This document shows, in pieces, positions 8,075 through 17,792 of a stretch of DNA of 64,000 bases. The position numbers and the translations under genes are program-made. The notes beneath the pieces are model-generated. The model saw only the letters and a list, made by a program, of their open reading frames with translations, was not told where the DNA came from and did not search any database. Position 1 is the stretch's first letter. Each line of letters starts with the position of its first letter. The DNA comes from Microvirga sp. SRT01 (GTDB taxonomy: Bacteria > Pseudomonadota > Alphaproteobacteria > Sphingomonadales > Sphingomonadaceae), in assembly GCA_018139225.1 (NCBI GenBank), contig JAGSNX010000001.1:310001-374000 (forward strand). Reading direction: 5' to 3'.

Positions 8075-8773
8075 ATGATCCTGAAAGTCGCCAGCTACAA
8101 CATGCACAAGGGGGTGGGGACCGATCGGCGGCTCAGCCCCGAACGCATTCTCGACGTGTTGCGCGAGATCGATGCGGACGTGATCGCGTTGCAGGAAGCC
8201 GACCGACGCTTCGGCACGCGCGACGGCGTCATTCCGCTGCACTTGCTGGCCGAGCATAGCGACTGGCAACCGGTCGCGGTCGGCAAGCGTGCCGCGAGCT
8301 TGGGCTGGCATGGCAATGCGCTGCTGGTACGGAAATCGGCGACGATCGTGGGGTGCGACGCGATCCACCTGCCGGCGCTGGAACCACGCGGCGCGGTGTC
8401 GGCGGAGGTCGATGTCGAAGGCGGCTCGGTGTGCGTCGTCGGCATGCATCTCGACCTGTCCGGGCTGTGGCGGCGCAAGCAGGCGGCGGCGATCCTGGCG
8501 CATGTCGCGCATCGGCCGGAACGTCGCCCGACGGTGATGATGGGCGACCTGAACGACTGGTCGGCAGCGTCAGGGTGCCTGCGCGACTTCGGCCGCGACT
8601 TCGCGATGGCGGAAACCGGCCCGTCCTTTCACGCCCGGGCGCCGATCGCCCGGCTCGATCGCATCATGGTGTCGCGAGACCTGACCATCCAAGACTGCGG
8701 CGTCCACGCCAGCGCGGCGGCGCGCAAGGCGTCCGATCACCTGCCGATCTGGGCGGTGATCGAGCGCAGCTGA
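8075..8773 (+). CDS. Endonuclease/exonuclease/phosphatase family protein
   Basis: 232-residue EEP-superfamily hydrolase. Family marks are ASYNMHKGVG at the start, DVIALQEAD (metal-binding Glu), GMHLDLSG, the MMGDLNDWS metal/catalytic block and a C-terminal SDHLPIWAVIE with the catalytic His. Members cleave phosphodiesters in DNA or lipids, or inositol phosphates. The stop overlaps the patatin gene's ATG (TGATG), so the pair is probably co-translated and may act on phospholipids together (inference). The ATG at 8051 is an alternative start. Confidence 0.85.
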   Translation: MILKVASYNMHKGVGTDRRLSPERILDVLREIDADVIALQEADRRFGTRDGVIPLHLLAEHSDWQPVAVGKRAASLGWHGNALLVRKSATIVGCDAIHLPALEPRGAVSAEVDVEGGSVCVVGMHLDLSGLWRRKQAAAILAHVAHRPERRPTVMMGDLNDWSAASGCLRDFGRDFAMAETGPSFHARAPIARLDRIMVSRDLTIQDCGVHASAAARKASDHLPIWAVIERS

Positions 8774-11040
8774 TGCGGGAAAAGGAACTCCGCCTCGCGC
8801 TCGTCTGCTACGGCGGGATCAGCCTGGCGGTGTATATGCACGGCATCACCAAGGAGGTGTGGCGGCTCGCCCGAGCCAGCCGCGCCTGGCATGACGGCAT
8901 GCCGCCGGCCCAAGGCACCGACGCGGTGTATCACGCGCTGCTGGAAGAGATCGAGACGCGCGGCGGCATAAGGCTGCGGGTGCTGGCGGACATCGTCGCG
9001 GGAGCGAGTGCGGGCGGGATCAACGGCATCTTCCTGGGTCAGGCGATCGCCACCGGCCAGTCGCTCGATCCGCTGACCGACCTTTGGCTGACCTCCGCCG
9101 ATGTCGAGGCGCTGATCGACCCCGCCGCCGCGCCCGCGCATCGCCTGTCGAAACTGTGGGCGCTGCCGCTCGCGTGGATGGCGGCCGGGCGCAGCGCGGA
9201 GGCGCTGGAGGAGCATGCCGATGCGGCGACCCGCGACGAGGTACGCGCGAAGCTGTCGCACTTCGTCCGTTCGCGCTGGTTCGAGCCGCCGTTCGGGGGC
9301 GAGACGTTCACCGGATTGCTGCTCGACGCGTTCGACGCCATGGCGGCATCGGAACGCGGGCCGCGATTGTTGCCCGACGGTCAGCCGCTCGACCTGTTCG
9401 TCACCGTCACCGATTTCGCCGGCCACCCCGAGCGGTTGCGCCTGAACTCCCCGCCGGAGGTGGTGGAAACCGAGCACCGTCTGGTCGTATCGTTTTCCGA
9501 CGAGGGCCACGCGACCGACACGTTGGCGGCGATCCCCGAGCTGGCCTTTGCCGCGCGTGCCACGTCCAGCTTCCCCGGCGCGTTTCCGCCGTTTCAGGTC
9601 GGCGAACTAGACCGTGTGCTGAAGGCGCGGTCGGCGGCTTGGCCGGGCCGCCGCGCCTTCCTGCGCCGCGTGTTGCCGCGACAGGCCGCCGCCAACGCCG
9701 CGGACAAGGCGGTGCTGATCGACGGCTCGGTGCTCGCCAATGCGCCGTTCCAGCCGGCGATCGCCGCCCTTCGACAACGTCCGGCGCGACGGCAGGTCGA
9801 CCGCCGCTTCGTCTATATCGACCCTTCGCCCGGACCCAAATTCCGGCTCGGAGGACGCGACGGCACGCCCGGCTTCTTCCAGACGATCATCGGCGCGTCG
9901 AGCGAACTGCCGCGCCAGCAGCCGATCCGCGACAATCTCGAAGCGCTGGCGGAAAGGTCAGCGCGCATCGAACAGATGCTCGGCCTCGTCGCGGCGATCC
10001 GACCGCGCGTGGAGGCGGAGGTGGAGGCGCTGTTCGGGCGCACCCTGTTCCTCAACCGGCCGAGCGCGCGACGATTGGCGGCATGGCGCGCGCGGTCACA
10101 GGCGGCGGCGGCAGCGCAGGCGGGCTTCGCCTATGCCGCCTACGGCCACGCCAAACAGGCGGCGGTGATCGACGCGCTGGCGGTGCTGACCCACAGCATC
10201 GCGGGCGAACAGGCGCCCGAGCGCCGCCGCCGCATTCGCCAGACGATCGCGGGGGAGGCAGCGTTGCGTGCCGGCGGCGATCCGTCGGACCCACAGGCGA
10301 TCACCTTCCTGAGAGTATTCGACACCGGCTTCCGCATTCGCCGCCTGCGCCTCCTCGCCCGGCGACTGGGTGAGCTGGAGGAGCGCGACGTCGAGCATCT
10401 CGGCGACCTCCGCAAAGCCATTTACCTGTCGCTATCGGCCTATCTCGACCGGCAACGCGCCGACGCCTTCGCCGGCTTGCGCGGTATGGCGCGCGGGTTG
10501 CGCGGCGACGCCGGGCCGCTGCTCGATGCGCTCGCCACCACGCTCGATCTGCCCGCGCTGGACGCGGACACCGACGCGCGGCTCGCCGAGGCGCTGACGC
10601 CGCTCGACCGCGATGCGCGCCGGACCATGCTGCTCGCCTATCTCGGCTTCCCCTTCTACGACACCGCCACGCTGCCGCTGTTGCAGGGCGAGGGTCTCGA
10701 CGAGTTCGATACGATCCGCGTCGACCGCATCGCGCCGGAGGATGCGCCGTCGATCCGCACCGGCGGCGCGGAGGCGACGTTGAAGGGTATTCAGTTCAAC
10801 AGCTTCGGCGCATTCTTCAGCCGCGCATACCGCGAGAACGATTACCTGTGGGGCCGTTTGCATGGCGCGGAACGGATGATCGACATCGTCGTCTCCACCC
10901 TCCCCCGCTCCGTCCGCCTCCGCGCCGGCCGCATCGCCGCGATCAAGCGCGCCGCATTCGTGGCGATCCTCGACGAGGAAGAGCCACGCTTGTTGGCGGT
11001 GAGCGCGCTGATCGCCTCGTTGCGGCGAGAAGTGGGGTAA
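8773..11040 (+). CDS. Patatin-like phospholipase with C-terminal DUF3376-type region
   Basis: 755 residues. The N-terminal patatin domain has an oxyanion-hole segment (VCYGGISLAVYMHG), the nucleophile motif GASAGG (Ser79) and the partner Asp317 in LIDGSVLAN, so the Ser/Asp dyad is complete. The long Arg/Ala-rich helical C-terminal half, ending in a block with FNSFGAFFSRAYRENDYLWG, matches the patatin-related proteins that carry DUF3376. Expected activity is acyl-ester or phospholipid hydrolysis. There is no signal peptide. Translation is coupled to the EEP gene by a TGATG overlap. Confidence 0.88.
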   Translation: MREKELRLALVCYGGISLAVYMHGITKEVWRLARASRAWHDGMPPAQGTDAVYHALLEEIETRGGIRLRVLADIVAGASAGGINGIFLGQAIATGQSLDPLTDLWLTSADVEALIDPAAAPAHRLSKLWALPLAWMAAGRSAEALEEHADAATRDEVRAKLSHFVRSRWFEPPFGGETFTGLLLDAFDAMAASERGPRLLPDGQPLDLFVTVTDFAGHPERLRLNSPPEVVETEHRLVVSFSDEGHATDTLAAIPELAFAARATSSFPGAFPPFQVGELDRVLKARSAAWPGRRAFLRRVLPRQAAANAADKAVLIDGSVLANAPFQPAIAALRQRPARRQVDRRFVYIDPSPGPKFRLGGRDGTPGFFQTIIGASSELPRQQPIRDNLEALAERSARIEQMLGLVAAIRPRVEAEVEALFGRTLFLNRPSARRLAAWRARSQAAAAAQAGFAYAAYGHAKQAAVIDALAVLTHSIAGEQAPERRRRIRQTIAGEAALRAGGDPSDPQAITFLRVFDTGFRIRRLRLLARRLGELEERDVEHLGDLRKAIYLSLSAYLDRQRADAFAGLRGMARGLRGDAGPLLDALATTLDLPALDADTDARLAEALTPLDRDARRTMLLAYLGFPFYDTATLPLLQGEGLDEFDTIRVDRIAPEDAPSIRTGGAEATLKGIQFNSFGAFFSRAYRENDYLWGRLHGAERMIDIVVSTLPRSVRLRAGRIAAIKRAAFVAILDEEEPRLLAVSALIASLRREVG

Positions 11041-11048
11041 GTCTTGTC

Positions 11049-11167
11049 CGTTCGTCCTGAGCATGGTCGTGGTCGGGCCGCCGGGCATGGCCTTCGACTG
11101 CGCTCAGGCTGAACGAGGTAGGAAGGACCCAATCCCCAAACTCCGTTTGTGTTGAGCGAAGTCGAAG
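11049..11167. repeat. Sphingomonad-type intergenic palindromic repeat
   Basis: Three related arms. CGTTCGTCCTGAGC (11049-11062) pairs with GCTCAGGCTGAACG (11102-11115), 13 of 14 bases. CTTCGACTGCGCTCAG (11092-11107) pairs with TTGAGCGAAGTCGAAG (11152-11167), 14 of 16. The TCGACTTCGCTCAG-type core is familiar from dispersed sphingomonad repeats (recalled, not searched). It fills the gap between the patatin gene and lapA. Confidence 0.7.
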
Positions 11168-11307
11168 TACGGGCCACTCCCATAGTTCAACAAGGACAGG
11201 CGGCAGCCCGGTCCCCGCCACCATACTGCGACGAACCGGCACGAAGGCTGGTCAAGCCGTGCCTTCGCCTGTAGCCTTGCGACCCGCATGGGCGAACGGA
11301 GACGAGA

Positions 11308-11667
11308 ATGCAGTTCCTGAAGATCCTCTTCTGGTGCCTCCTCGCCTTTCTGGCTGCGCTGTTCACGATCGGGAACTGGACGTCGGTTCCGATCCATCTG
11401 CCCGGCGACCTCGTCGCGGAGGTGAACCTGCCGTTCCTGCTGCTCGTCACCTTCCTGATCGGCCTGCTGCCGACGTTCGGGTGGCAGGCGGCGCGACGCT
11501 GGCGCTTGAAGCAGCGGCTGACCACGTGCGAGCGGTTGCTTGCCGAAACGCGCGCCGCCCAGATTCCCGCGCAGATGTCCGTGCCGGTGGCCCCGACGAT
11601 GGCAGTCCAGCCACTCGTTCCCGACGCCAGCTATGCGCCGATCGCACCGGAGCCGAACCTGAAGTGA
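11308..11667 (+). CDS. lapA: LapA family (DUF1049) inner-membrane protein
   Basis: 119 residues. Two transmembrane helices (about residues 3-22 and 41-61) enclose a short NWTSVPIHLPGDL loop, followed by a cytoplasmic coiled helix and a Pro/Ala-rich tail. This is the LapA/DUF1049 layout; in enterobacteria LapA works with LapB in lipopolysaccharide assembly control. No lapB is in the window. It heads the run with pyrF, whose GTG start overlaps its stop by four bases (GTGA). Confidence 0.85.
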   Translation: MQFLKILFWCLLAFLAALFTIGNWTSVPIHLPGDLVAEVNLPFLLLVTFLIGLLPTFGWQAARRWRLKQRLTTCERLLAETRAAQIPAQMSVPVAPTMAVQPLVPDASYAPIAPEPNLK

Positions 11668-12338
11668 GCAACCGCATCTACGTCGCGATCGATACGCCCG
11701 ACCTCGCCCGCGCCAAAGCCATCGCCACCAAGGTCCGCAACCATGTCGGCGGCCTGAAGCTGGGCCTCGAATTCTTCGCCGCCCACGGCCAGCCTGGCGT
11801 GCGCGAGATGGCGACGATCGGGCTGCCGATCTTCCTGGACCTGAAGCTCCACGACATCCCCAATACCGTCGCCAAGGCGGTGCAGGCGCTGTCCCCGCTC
11901 GAACCGGCGATCCTCACCGTCCACGCCAGCGGCGGTCGCGCGATGCTGGAGGATGCGAAAGCCGCCGCGCCGCTCGGTACGAAGGTCGTCGCGGTGACGA
12001 TGCTGACCAGCCTCGATGCCAGCGACCTTGCGGCGACCGGCGTCTCCGGCAGCGCCCACGATCAGGTCGTCCGCCTCGCCGCGCTGGCCGCCGAGGCCGG
12101 GGTCGACGGTATCGTCTGCTCCGGCGCGGAGGTCGCGGCGGCGAAGGCGGCATGGCCGAAGGGCTATTTCGTCGTTCCGGGCGTCCGTCTCGCGGACGGA
12201 CCCGTCGGCGACCAGAAGCGCGTCGTCACGCCGCGCGCCGCCGTCGACGGCGGCGCGTCGATCATCGTCGTCGGTCGCCCGATCACGCAGGCCGAGGACC
12301 CCGACGCCGCCGCACGGGCCATCGCCGGCACCTTGTGA
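11664..12338 (+). CDS. pyrF: Orotidine 5'-phosphate decarboxylase
   Basis: Catalyses OMP to UMP, the last step of de novo pyrimidine synthesis, in the cytoplasm. 224 residues starting at GTG 11664. Family signatures: YVAIDTPDLARAKA, then the catalytic Lys/Asp array FLDLKLHDIPNTV, then VTMLTS, VPGVRLADG for phosphate binding and a C-terminal IIVVGRPITQAEDP. It is joined by GTGA overlaps to lapA upstream and to a membrane gene downstream. Confidence 0.95.
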   Translation: MSNRIYVAIDTPDLARAKAIATKVRNHVGGLKLGLEFFAAHGQPGVREMATIGLPIFLDLKLHDIPNTVAKAVQALSPLEPAILTVHASGGRAMLEDAKAAAPLGTKVVAVTMLTSLDASDLAATGVSGSAHDQVVRLAALAAEAGVDGIVCSGAEVAAAKAAWPKGYFVVPGVRLADGPVGDQKRVVTPRAAVDGGASIIVVGRPITQAEDPDAAARAIAGTL

Positions 12339-12799
12339 CGCGACCGGTGTGGCTCCGCCGGTGGCCGCGCCGATCCGTGCTGCTCAGCGTGGTGTGGCTG
12401 TTCGTCGCCGGCTTTCTGGTGTTTCCGCCGGGTCGATCGGCCGAGAGCCCGTCGTTCCTGCTCACGGATGGCTGGTCGGCGGCAAGTCCCACCCTGTCCG
12501 ACTGTCTGCCGTTCACGCGGACCAGCGCCGTTGTCATCGACCACCTGCAGCGCGACGGCTTCGTTCGGTCGCTCGCAACCGGTGATCTGGAACTCACTGT
12601 CCGCCCGTTCCCGCTGGTCCATTACAAGCGCGTCGATCGCTGCTATACGAGCGCCGACGCCGCCCTGTTCCTGAGTTCGCTCATCGCCCTGACGGCAGCG
12701 CTCGCCGCGCTGCTTTGGGGTGGTCGCAGCATCGTCCGGGCGTGGCGCGCGAACCGGATCGGAGACACGACGCCATGCCCGCCAAGATCTGCGGCCTGA
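12335..12799 (+). CDS. Membrane protein of unknown function between pyrF and trpF
   Basis: 154 residues from GTG 12335, which overlaps the pyrF stop (GTGA). It has an N-terminal hydrophobic helix (about residues 12-27), a roughly 80-residue probably periplasmic domain with two Cys (SDCLPFT and DRCYTS), a second helix (about 109-128) and a short cytoplasmic tail. The two cysteines could form a disulfide (inference). It runs 25 bases into trpF. No family recognised. Confidence 0.65.
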   Translation: MTRPVWLRRWPRRSVLLSVVWLFVAGFLVFPPGRSAESPSFLLTDGWSAASPTLSDCLPFTRTSAVVIDHLQRDGFVRSLATGDLELTVRPFPLVHYKRVDRCYTSADAALFLSSLIALTAALAALLWGGRSIVRAWRANRIGDTTPCPPRSAA

Positions 12800-13404
12800 C
12801 CACGGCCGCGACGCTCGATGCCGCGCTCGGCGGCGGCGCGAGCCATGTCGGCTTCGTGTTCTTCGCCCCCTCACCCCGCAATCTCGACTTCGACGCCGCA
12901 CCCGCACTGACGGCGCGCGTGCCGGATCACGTCGCGAAGGTCGGCGTCTTCGTCGACCCCGATGACGGACTGCTGGAACAGGCGGTCGCCGTCGCGGCGC
13001 TGACCGTCCTGCAACTGCACAAGGTCGCCCCCGCCCGCGCCGCTGCGATCCGCGCGCGCTTCGGGCTGGAAACCTGGACCGCGGTGGCGGTGAAGGCGCG
13101 CGGCGACCTCGATGTCGCACGGACCTTCACGGGTGCCGCCGACCGGATCCTTTACGACGCCAAGACGCCGCCCGGCGCGGCGTTGCCGGGCGGGATGGGT
13201 CTCCGCTTCGACTGGAGCCTGCTCGACGGATTCGCCCACCCTTTACCGTGGGCGCTGTCCGGCGGGCTCGACGCGGGCAATGTCGCGGAGGCGATCGCCC
13301 GCACCGGTGCGCCGCTGGTCGACGTCTCATCAGGCGTGGAAACCGCGCCAGGGGTCAAGGATGTGGACAAGATCGCCGCCTTCCTTAAAGCGGCGCGATC
13401 ATGA
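12775..13404 (+). CDS. trpF: Phosphoribosylanthranilate isomerase
   Basis: Converts phosphoribosylanthranilate to CdRP in tryptophan synthesis. 209 residues, a TIM barrel starting MPAKICGLT with the catalytic Cys, then [12 protein letters not shown] with the SPR segment, catalytic Asp in [11 protein letters not shown], and phosphate-binding [11 protein letters not shown] and [13 protein letters not shown] site precedes the ATG at 12775. It overlaps trpB by ATGA. Confidence 0.95.
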   Translation: MPAKICGLTTAATLDAALGGGASHVGFVFFAPSPRNLDFDAAPALTARVPDHVAKVGVFVDPDDGLLEQAVAVAALTVLQLHKVAPARAAAIRARFGLETWTAVAVKARGDLDVARTFTGAADRILYDAKTPPGAALPGGMGLRFDWSLLDGFAHPLPWALSGGLDAGNVAEAIARTGAPLVDVSSGVETAPGVKDVDKIAAFLKAARS

Positions 13405-14630
13405 ACGTCCCCAATTCCTTCCGCACCCAGCCCGACGAGCGCGGCCATTTCGGTCAGTTCGGCGGCCGGTTCGTTGCCGAAACGCTGATGCCGCTCATCC
13501 TCGACCTTGACCGCGAGTACCGGGCGGCCAAGGCCGATCCGGCGTTCAAGGCCGAGTTCGAGGATTTGCTCGAACATTATGTTGGCCGGCCCAGTCCGCT
13601 CTATCACGCCGAACGCCTGTCGGCGGCGCTGCGCGAGGGCGCGGAGCCCGGCATGGGCGCGCAGGTATGGTTCAAGCGGGACGAGCTGAATCACACCGGC
13701 GCGCACAAGATCAACAACTGCATCGGCCAGATCCTGCTGGCGATCCGCATGGGCAAGACGCGGATCATCGCGGAGACGGGTGCGGGCCAGCACGGCGTCG
13801 CCACCGCCGCGGTCTGCGCGCGCTTCGGCCTGCCCTGCGTCATCTACATGGGCGCGCGGGATATCGAGCGGCAGCAGCCCAATGTGTTCCGCATGAAGCT
13901 GCTCGGTGCGGAGGTCCGCCCGGTCGAAAGCGGCGCGAAAACGCTGTCGGACGCGATGAACGAGGGCCTGCGCGATTGGGTCGCGAACGTCCACGACACG
14001 TTCTACATCATCGGCACCGCCGCCGGCCCGCATCCCTATCCGGAAATGGTCCGTGACTTCCAAAGCGTGATCGGTCGCGAGGCGCGCGCGCAGATGCTGG
14101 CCCGTACCGGTCGCCTGCCCGACATGCTCGTCGCAGCGATCGGCGGCGGATCGAACGCGATTGGCCTGTTCCACCCGTTCCTCGACGATGCCGAGGTCGC
14201 GATGCTCGGCGTGGAGGCGGCGGGCCACGGTCTCGACCGCGAGCATGCCGCTTCGCTCGCGGGCGGTTTCCCCGGCGTGCTACACGGCAACAAGACCTAT
14301 CTGTTGCAGGACGAGGACGGCCAGATCGCGGAGGGACATTCGATCTCCGCGGGCCTCGACTATCCCGGCATCGGGCCGGAACATGCGTGGCTGCGCGACA
14401 TCGGCCGCGTCGAGTATGACAGCGCGACCGACCAGGACGCGCTCGATGCGTTCCAGCTGTTGTGCCGGACGGAGGGGATCATCCCCGCACTGGAGCCGGC
14501 CCACGCCATCGCCGCGGTCACCCGCCGCGCCAAGACGATGCGCGACGATCAGGTGATCCTCGCCAATCTGTGCGGGCGCGGCGACAAGGACATTTTCACC
14601 GTCGCATCGGCGCTGGGTGTGGCGATATGA
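13401..14630 (+). CDS. trpB: Tryptophan synthase beta chain
   Basis: PLP enzyme that joins indole to serine. 409 residues, full length. Motifs: [19 protein letters not shown] at the N-terminus, the PLP lysine in [11 protein letters not shown] (about residue 99), catalytic [12 protein letters not shown], phosphate-binding GGGSNAIG, and C-terminal LCGRGDKD. It overlaps trpF and trpA by ATGA tetramers, so alpha and beta subunits should be made in step. Confidence 0.97.
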   Translation: MNVPNSFRTQPDERGHFGQFGGRFVAETLMPLILDLDREYRAAKADPAFKAEFEDLLEHYVGRPSPLYHAERLSAALREGAEPGMGAQVWFKRDELNHTGAHKINNCIGQILLAIRMGKTRIIAETGAGQHGVATAAVCARFGLPCVIYMGARDIERQQPNVFRMKLLGAEVRPVESGAKTLSDAMNEGLRDWVANVHDTFYIIGTAAGPHPYPEMVRDFQSVIGREARAQMLARTGRLPDMLVAAIGGGSNAIGLFHPFLDDAEVAMLGVEAAGHGLDREHAASLAGGFPGVLHGNKTYLLQDEDGQIAEGHSISAGLDYPGIGPEHAWLRDIGRVEYDSATDQDALDAFQLLCRTEGIIPALEPAHAIAAVTRRAKTMRDDQVILANLCGRGDKDIFTVASALGVAI

Positions 14631-15433
14631 CCACCCGCCTCGCCGCCGCCTTCGCGCAGGATCACGCCGCGCTCGTCTGCTTCGTCACCGCCGGCGACCC
14701 GACGCCCGCCGCGACGCCGGCGATCCTCGACGCACTGGTCGCGGGTGGGGCGGACGTGATCGAACTGGGCATGCCCTTCACCGATCCGATGGCGGACGGC
14801 CCGGCGATCCAGAACGCCAATATCCGCAGCCTCGCAGCCGGCACGCGCACGACCGACATCCTGTCGATCGCGGCCGGCTTTCGCTCGCGTCACCCGAACG
14901 TACCGCTCGTCCTGATGGGTTACGCCAACCCGATGCTCCGCCACGGCAGCGCCGCCTTCGCGCGTGCCGCCGCGGATTCGGGGGTAGACGGCGTGATCTG
15001 CGTCGACATTCCGCCCGAGGAGGACGACGCGCTCGGACCGGCATTGCGCGCGGCCGGGATCGCCCCGATCCGACTCGCGACGCCGACCACCGACGCCGCA
15101 CGCCTGCCCGCCGTCCTCGATGGCGCGGGCGGGTTCCTCTATTACGTGTCCGTCGCCGGCATCACCGGGCTTCAGCAGGCGCAGCAATCCTCGATCGAGG
15201 ACGCCGTCGCGCGGCTGATGGACGCCACCGACCTGCCCGTGGCGGTCGGCTTCGGCGTCCGCACCCCCGATCAGGCCGCCGCCATCGCCCGCGTGGCGGA
15301 CGGCGTCGTCGTCGGCTCCGCCATAGTCGAGATCGTCGCCGCCCACGGGGCCGATGCGCCCGGCCCCGTCACCACCTATGTCCGTTCGCTCGCCGATGCC
15401 GTCGCGTCGGCCCGCAAGGTAGTCGCAGCATGA
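14627..15433 (+). CDS. trpA: Tryptophan synthase alpha chain
   Basis: Cleaves indole-3-glycerol phosphate and passes indole to the beta subunit. 268 residues. Catalytic Glu is in [16 protein letters not shown], catalytic Asp in [11 protein letters not shown], and phosphate-binding loops are in [10 protein letters not shown] and [10 protein letters not shown]. It is coupled to trpB (ATGA) and to accD (ATGA). No trp leader or attenuator was seen; trpF-trpB-trpA lie inside a larger run from lapA to accD. Confidence 0.96.
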   Translation: MTTRLAAAFAQDHAALVCFVTAGDPTPAATPAILDALVAGGADVIELGMPFTDPMADGPAIQNANIRSLAAGTRTTDILSIAAGFRSRHPNVPLVLMGYANPMLRHGSAAFARAAADSGVDGVICVDIPPEEDDALGPALRAAGIAPIRLATPTTDAARLPAVLDGAGGFLYYVSVAGITGLQQAQQSSIEDAVARLMDATDLPVAVGFGVRTPDQAAAIARVADGVVVGSAIVEIVAAHGADAPGPVTTYVRSLADAVASARKVVAA

Positions 15434-16290
15434 GTTGGCTCAACAGCGTCCGCAACGCCCTCGCCTTCGGTCCCCGCAAGGAGCAGGCCGAGGAGAATCT
15501 CTGGCACAAGTGCAAGGGGTGCGGCCAGATGGTCTTCACCAAGGAGCTGGAGGAGAACCTCTACGTCTGCCCGCGATGCGAGCATCATGAGCGGATCGGC
15601 CCGAAGATCCGCTTCGAGCATATCCTGGACGAGGGCAGCTACGCCGAACTGCCCGCGCCGAAGGTGCCTGAGGACCCGCTGAAGTTTCGCGATTCGAAGA
15701 AGTACACCGATCGCATCCGCGCCGCCCGCACCGCCACGGCGGAGCCGGACGCGCTGTTGAATGCGCGCGGCACGATCCTCGGCCACCGCGTCGTCATGGG
15801 CGTGCAGAATTTCGCGTTCATGGGCGGGTCGATGGGCCTCGCCGTGGGTGAGGCGTTCGTACGCGGCGTCGAGGCCGCGATCGCCGACAAGTCGCCCTAT
15901 CTGATCTTTACCGCCGCGGGCGGCGCACGGATGCAGGAGGGCATCCTGTCGCTGATGCAGATGCCGCGCAGCACCGTTGCGATCCAGATGCTGCACGATG
16001 CCGGCCTGCCGTATATCGTGGTGCTGACCGACCCGACGACGGGCGGCGTCACCGCCAGCTACGCCATGCTGGGCGACATCCAGATCGCCGAACCCAATGC
16101 CCTGATCGGCTTCGCCGGCCAGCGCGTGATCGAGAGCACGATCCGCGAAAAGCTGCCCGAGGGGTTCCAGCGCGCGGAATATCTGCTGGATCACGGCATG
16201 CTGGACATGGTCGTCCACCGCAAGGACCTGCGCGAGCGGCTGGCGCAGGTGATCGGCTACCTCTGCGGCCACCGCGCGGCGGCGGCTTAA
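15430..16290 (+). CDS. accD: Acetyl-CoA carboxylase carboxyltransferase subunit beta
   Basis: Transfers carboxyl from biotin to acetyl-CoA with AccA. 286 residues. An N-terminal four-Cys zinc finger (CKGCGQ and CPRCEHH) is followed by the carboxyltransferase fold, with [32 protein letters not shown] and [18 protein letters not shown]. The start overlaps the trpA stop by ATGA. The link to trpA and folC is a common alphaproteobacterial arrangement. Confidence 0.97.
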   Translation: MSWLNSVRNALAFGPRKEQAEENLWHKCKGCGQMVFTKELEENLYVCPRCEHHERIGPKIRFEHILDEGSYAELPAPKVPEDPLKFRDSKKYTDRIRAARTATAEPDALLNARGTILGHRVVMGVQNFAFMGGSMGLAVGEAFVRGVEAAIADKSPYLIFTAAGGARMQEGILSLMQMPRSTVAIQMLHDAGLPYIVVLTDPTTGGVTASYAMLGDIQIAEPNALIGFAGQRVIESTIREKLPEGFQRAEYLLDHGMLDMVVHRKDLRERLAQVIGYLCGHRAAAA

Positions 16291-16305
16291 GGCACAACAC
16301 GTCCA

Positions 16306-16402
16306 CCCCGGCAAAGGCCGGGGCCCAGTTGCCGAGATCGTCGTGATGACGCCATGCCGCGCATCATCGCTCGATCGCTACAGAACCCCGGCGTTCGCCG
16401 GG
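16306..16402. repeat. Two short palindromic repeats between accD and folC
   Basis: CCCCGGC-AAAG-GCCGGGG at 16306-16323 and CCCGGCG-TT-CGCCGGG at 16387-16402 are both perfect hairpins. The core resembles a dispersed sphingomonad repeat (CCCCGGCnnnnGCCGGGG). Neither has a T tract. The second ends just before the folC start region, so it could affect folC translation (inference). Confidence 0.65.
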
Positions 16403-16424
16403 CTGGATGCTGAAGGCTGAAATC

Positions 16425-17732
16425 ATGCCCGATCACGCAACGTCCACCCACGCCGCCGTTCAGGCGCAACTCGACCGCCTCGCGACGCTCTCGCCGGGTG
16501 CCGACATCCTGGGTTTGGAGCGTATTGCGGCGCTGCTGTCACGGCTCGGCGATCCCCACCTGTCGCTACCGCCGGTGTTCCACGTTGCCGGCACCAACGG
16601 CAAGGGTTCGACCTGCGCCTTTCTGCGCGCCGCGATCGAGGCGGCCGGGCATTCGGTTCACGTCTTCAGCAGCCCGCACCTCGTGCGCTTCAACGAACGT
16701 ATCCGCATCGCCGGGCACCTGATCGCGGACGATCACCTTGCGGCATTACTGGCGGAAGTGCTGGACGTCGCGGACGGCATCCGCCCGAGCTTCTTCGAGG
16801 TCACGACCGCCGCCGCGTTCCTCGCCTTCGCCCGCACGCCCGCGGCCGCGACGATCGTCGAGGTCGGGTTGGGCGGCCGGCTGGATGCGACCAACGTCGT
16901 CGCCGCACCCGCGGTCACCGGCATCGCCGCGCTCGGGATGGATCATGAGGCGTTCCTCGGCACCTCCGCCACCGGTATCGCGGCCGAAAAAGCCGGCATC
17001 GCCAAGCCCGGCGTGCCACTCGTGACGATGGATTACGCCCGCCCCCTGCGCGACCGCATCGCGGCGGTAGCGGCGCAGACCGGCGCGCCCGTGATTGCAC
17101 GCGGACGTGAGTGGAACAGCGACACCGCCCGCTCGACGATGCGGTACAGCGACGACGGCTTCTCCGTCGTCACCAACCGGCCGCAGCTGGTCGGTGCCCA
17201 CCAGTCGCGCAACCTTGCACTGGCGATCGCCATGCTGCGGCACCAAGGCGCGCTGCACATCCCGGAAGCCGCCTATCGCGCCGCGGCGGACTGGGCGCAG
17301 TGGCCGGCACGCATGCAGCGCCTGTCGCCGGGGCCGCTCACCGATCGCCTGCCCCCCGCATCGGAATTGTGGATCGACGGCGCCCACAACCCCTCTGCCG
17401 CCGCGCCGGTCGCCCGCGCGCTGCGAACGATCGCGCAGGGTCGGCCGGTGACGCTGGTGCTGGGCATGCTCGCGAACAAGGATGCTGCGGGCGTGCTGCG
17501 CCTCCTGTCGTCCTCTATTGCGCGCGTCATTGCGGTGCCGGTTTCCGGCCACGCGCATCACGCCCCCCAATCATTGGCTGATATCGCCGGGCAGTTCGGC
17601 CCCGCCGCCACGACTGCGCACTCGCTGGAGCAAGCGCTGGACCTTGTCCGCGACCCCGCCCCCGTCCTGATCGCGGGCTCGCTCTACCTTGCCGGAGAGG
17701 CGCTCGCCGCCAACGATGAACCACCCGCCTAG
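16425..17732 (+). CDS. folC: Bifunctional folylpolyglutamate synthase/dihydrofolate synthase
   Basis: Mur-ligase-like ATPase that adds Glu to dihydropteroate and folates. 435 residues. P-loop FHVAGTNGKGSTCAF, SSPHLVRFNERIRI, ATIVEVGLGGRLDATNVV, a GMDHEAFLG metal/ATP segment, and C-terminal WIDGAHNPSAA and LVLGMLANKD. The ATG at 16425 is chosen; an ATG at 16407 adds six residues. It is separated from accD by two palindromes. Confidence 0.94.
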   Translation: MPDHATSTHAAVQAQLDRLATLSPGADILGLERIAALLSRLGDPHLSLPPVFHVAGTNGKGSTCAFLRAAIEAAGHSVHVFSSPHLVRFNERIRIAGHLIADDHLAALLAEVLDVADGIRPSFFEVTTAAAFLAFARTPAAATIVEVGLGGRLDATNVVAAPAVTGIAALGMDHEAFLGTSATGIAAEKAGIAKPGVPLVTMDYARPLRDRIAAVAAQTGAPVIARGREWNSDTARSTMRYSDDGFSVVTNRPQLVGAHQSRNLALAIAMLRHQGALHIPEAAYRAAADWAQWPARMQRLSPGPLTDRLPPASELWIDGAHNPSAAAPVARALRTIAQGRPVTLVLGMLANKDAAGVLRLLSSSIARVIAVPVSGHAHHAPQSLADIAGQFGPAATTAHSLEQALDLVRDPAPVLIAGSLYLAGEALAANDEPPA

Positions 17733-17792
17733 TTGCTATTGACTTGCAATAACGGATCGAAGACGTTGCCGGTATAGCTGCGGAGCAACGCC

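Noticed and set aside
8773..11040. CBASS-type antiphage operon around the patatin-like protein
   Set aside because: No cyclic-oligonucleotide synthase or ubiquitin-like cap genes nearby; the DUF3376-type tail points to another patatin group.
12600..14640. Tryptophan leader peptide/attenuator before trpF
   Set aside because: trpF overlaps the upstream membrane gene; there is no space for a leader and no Trp-rich peptide or hairpin set was seen.
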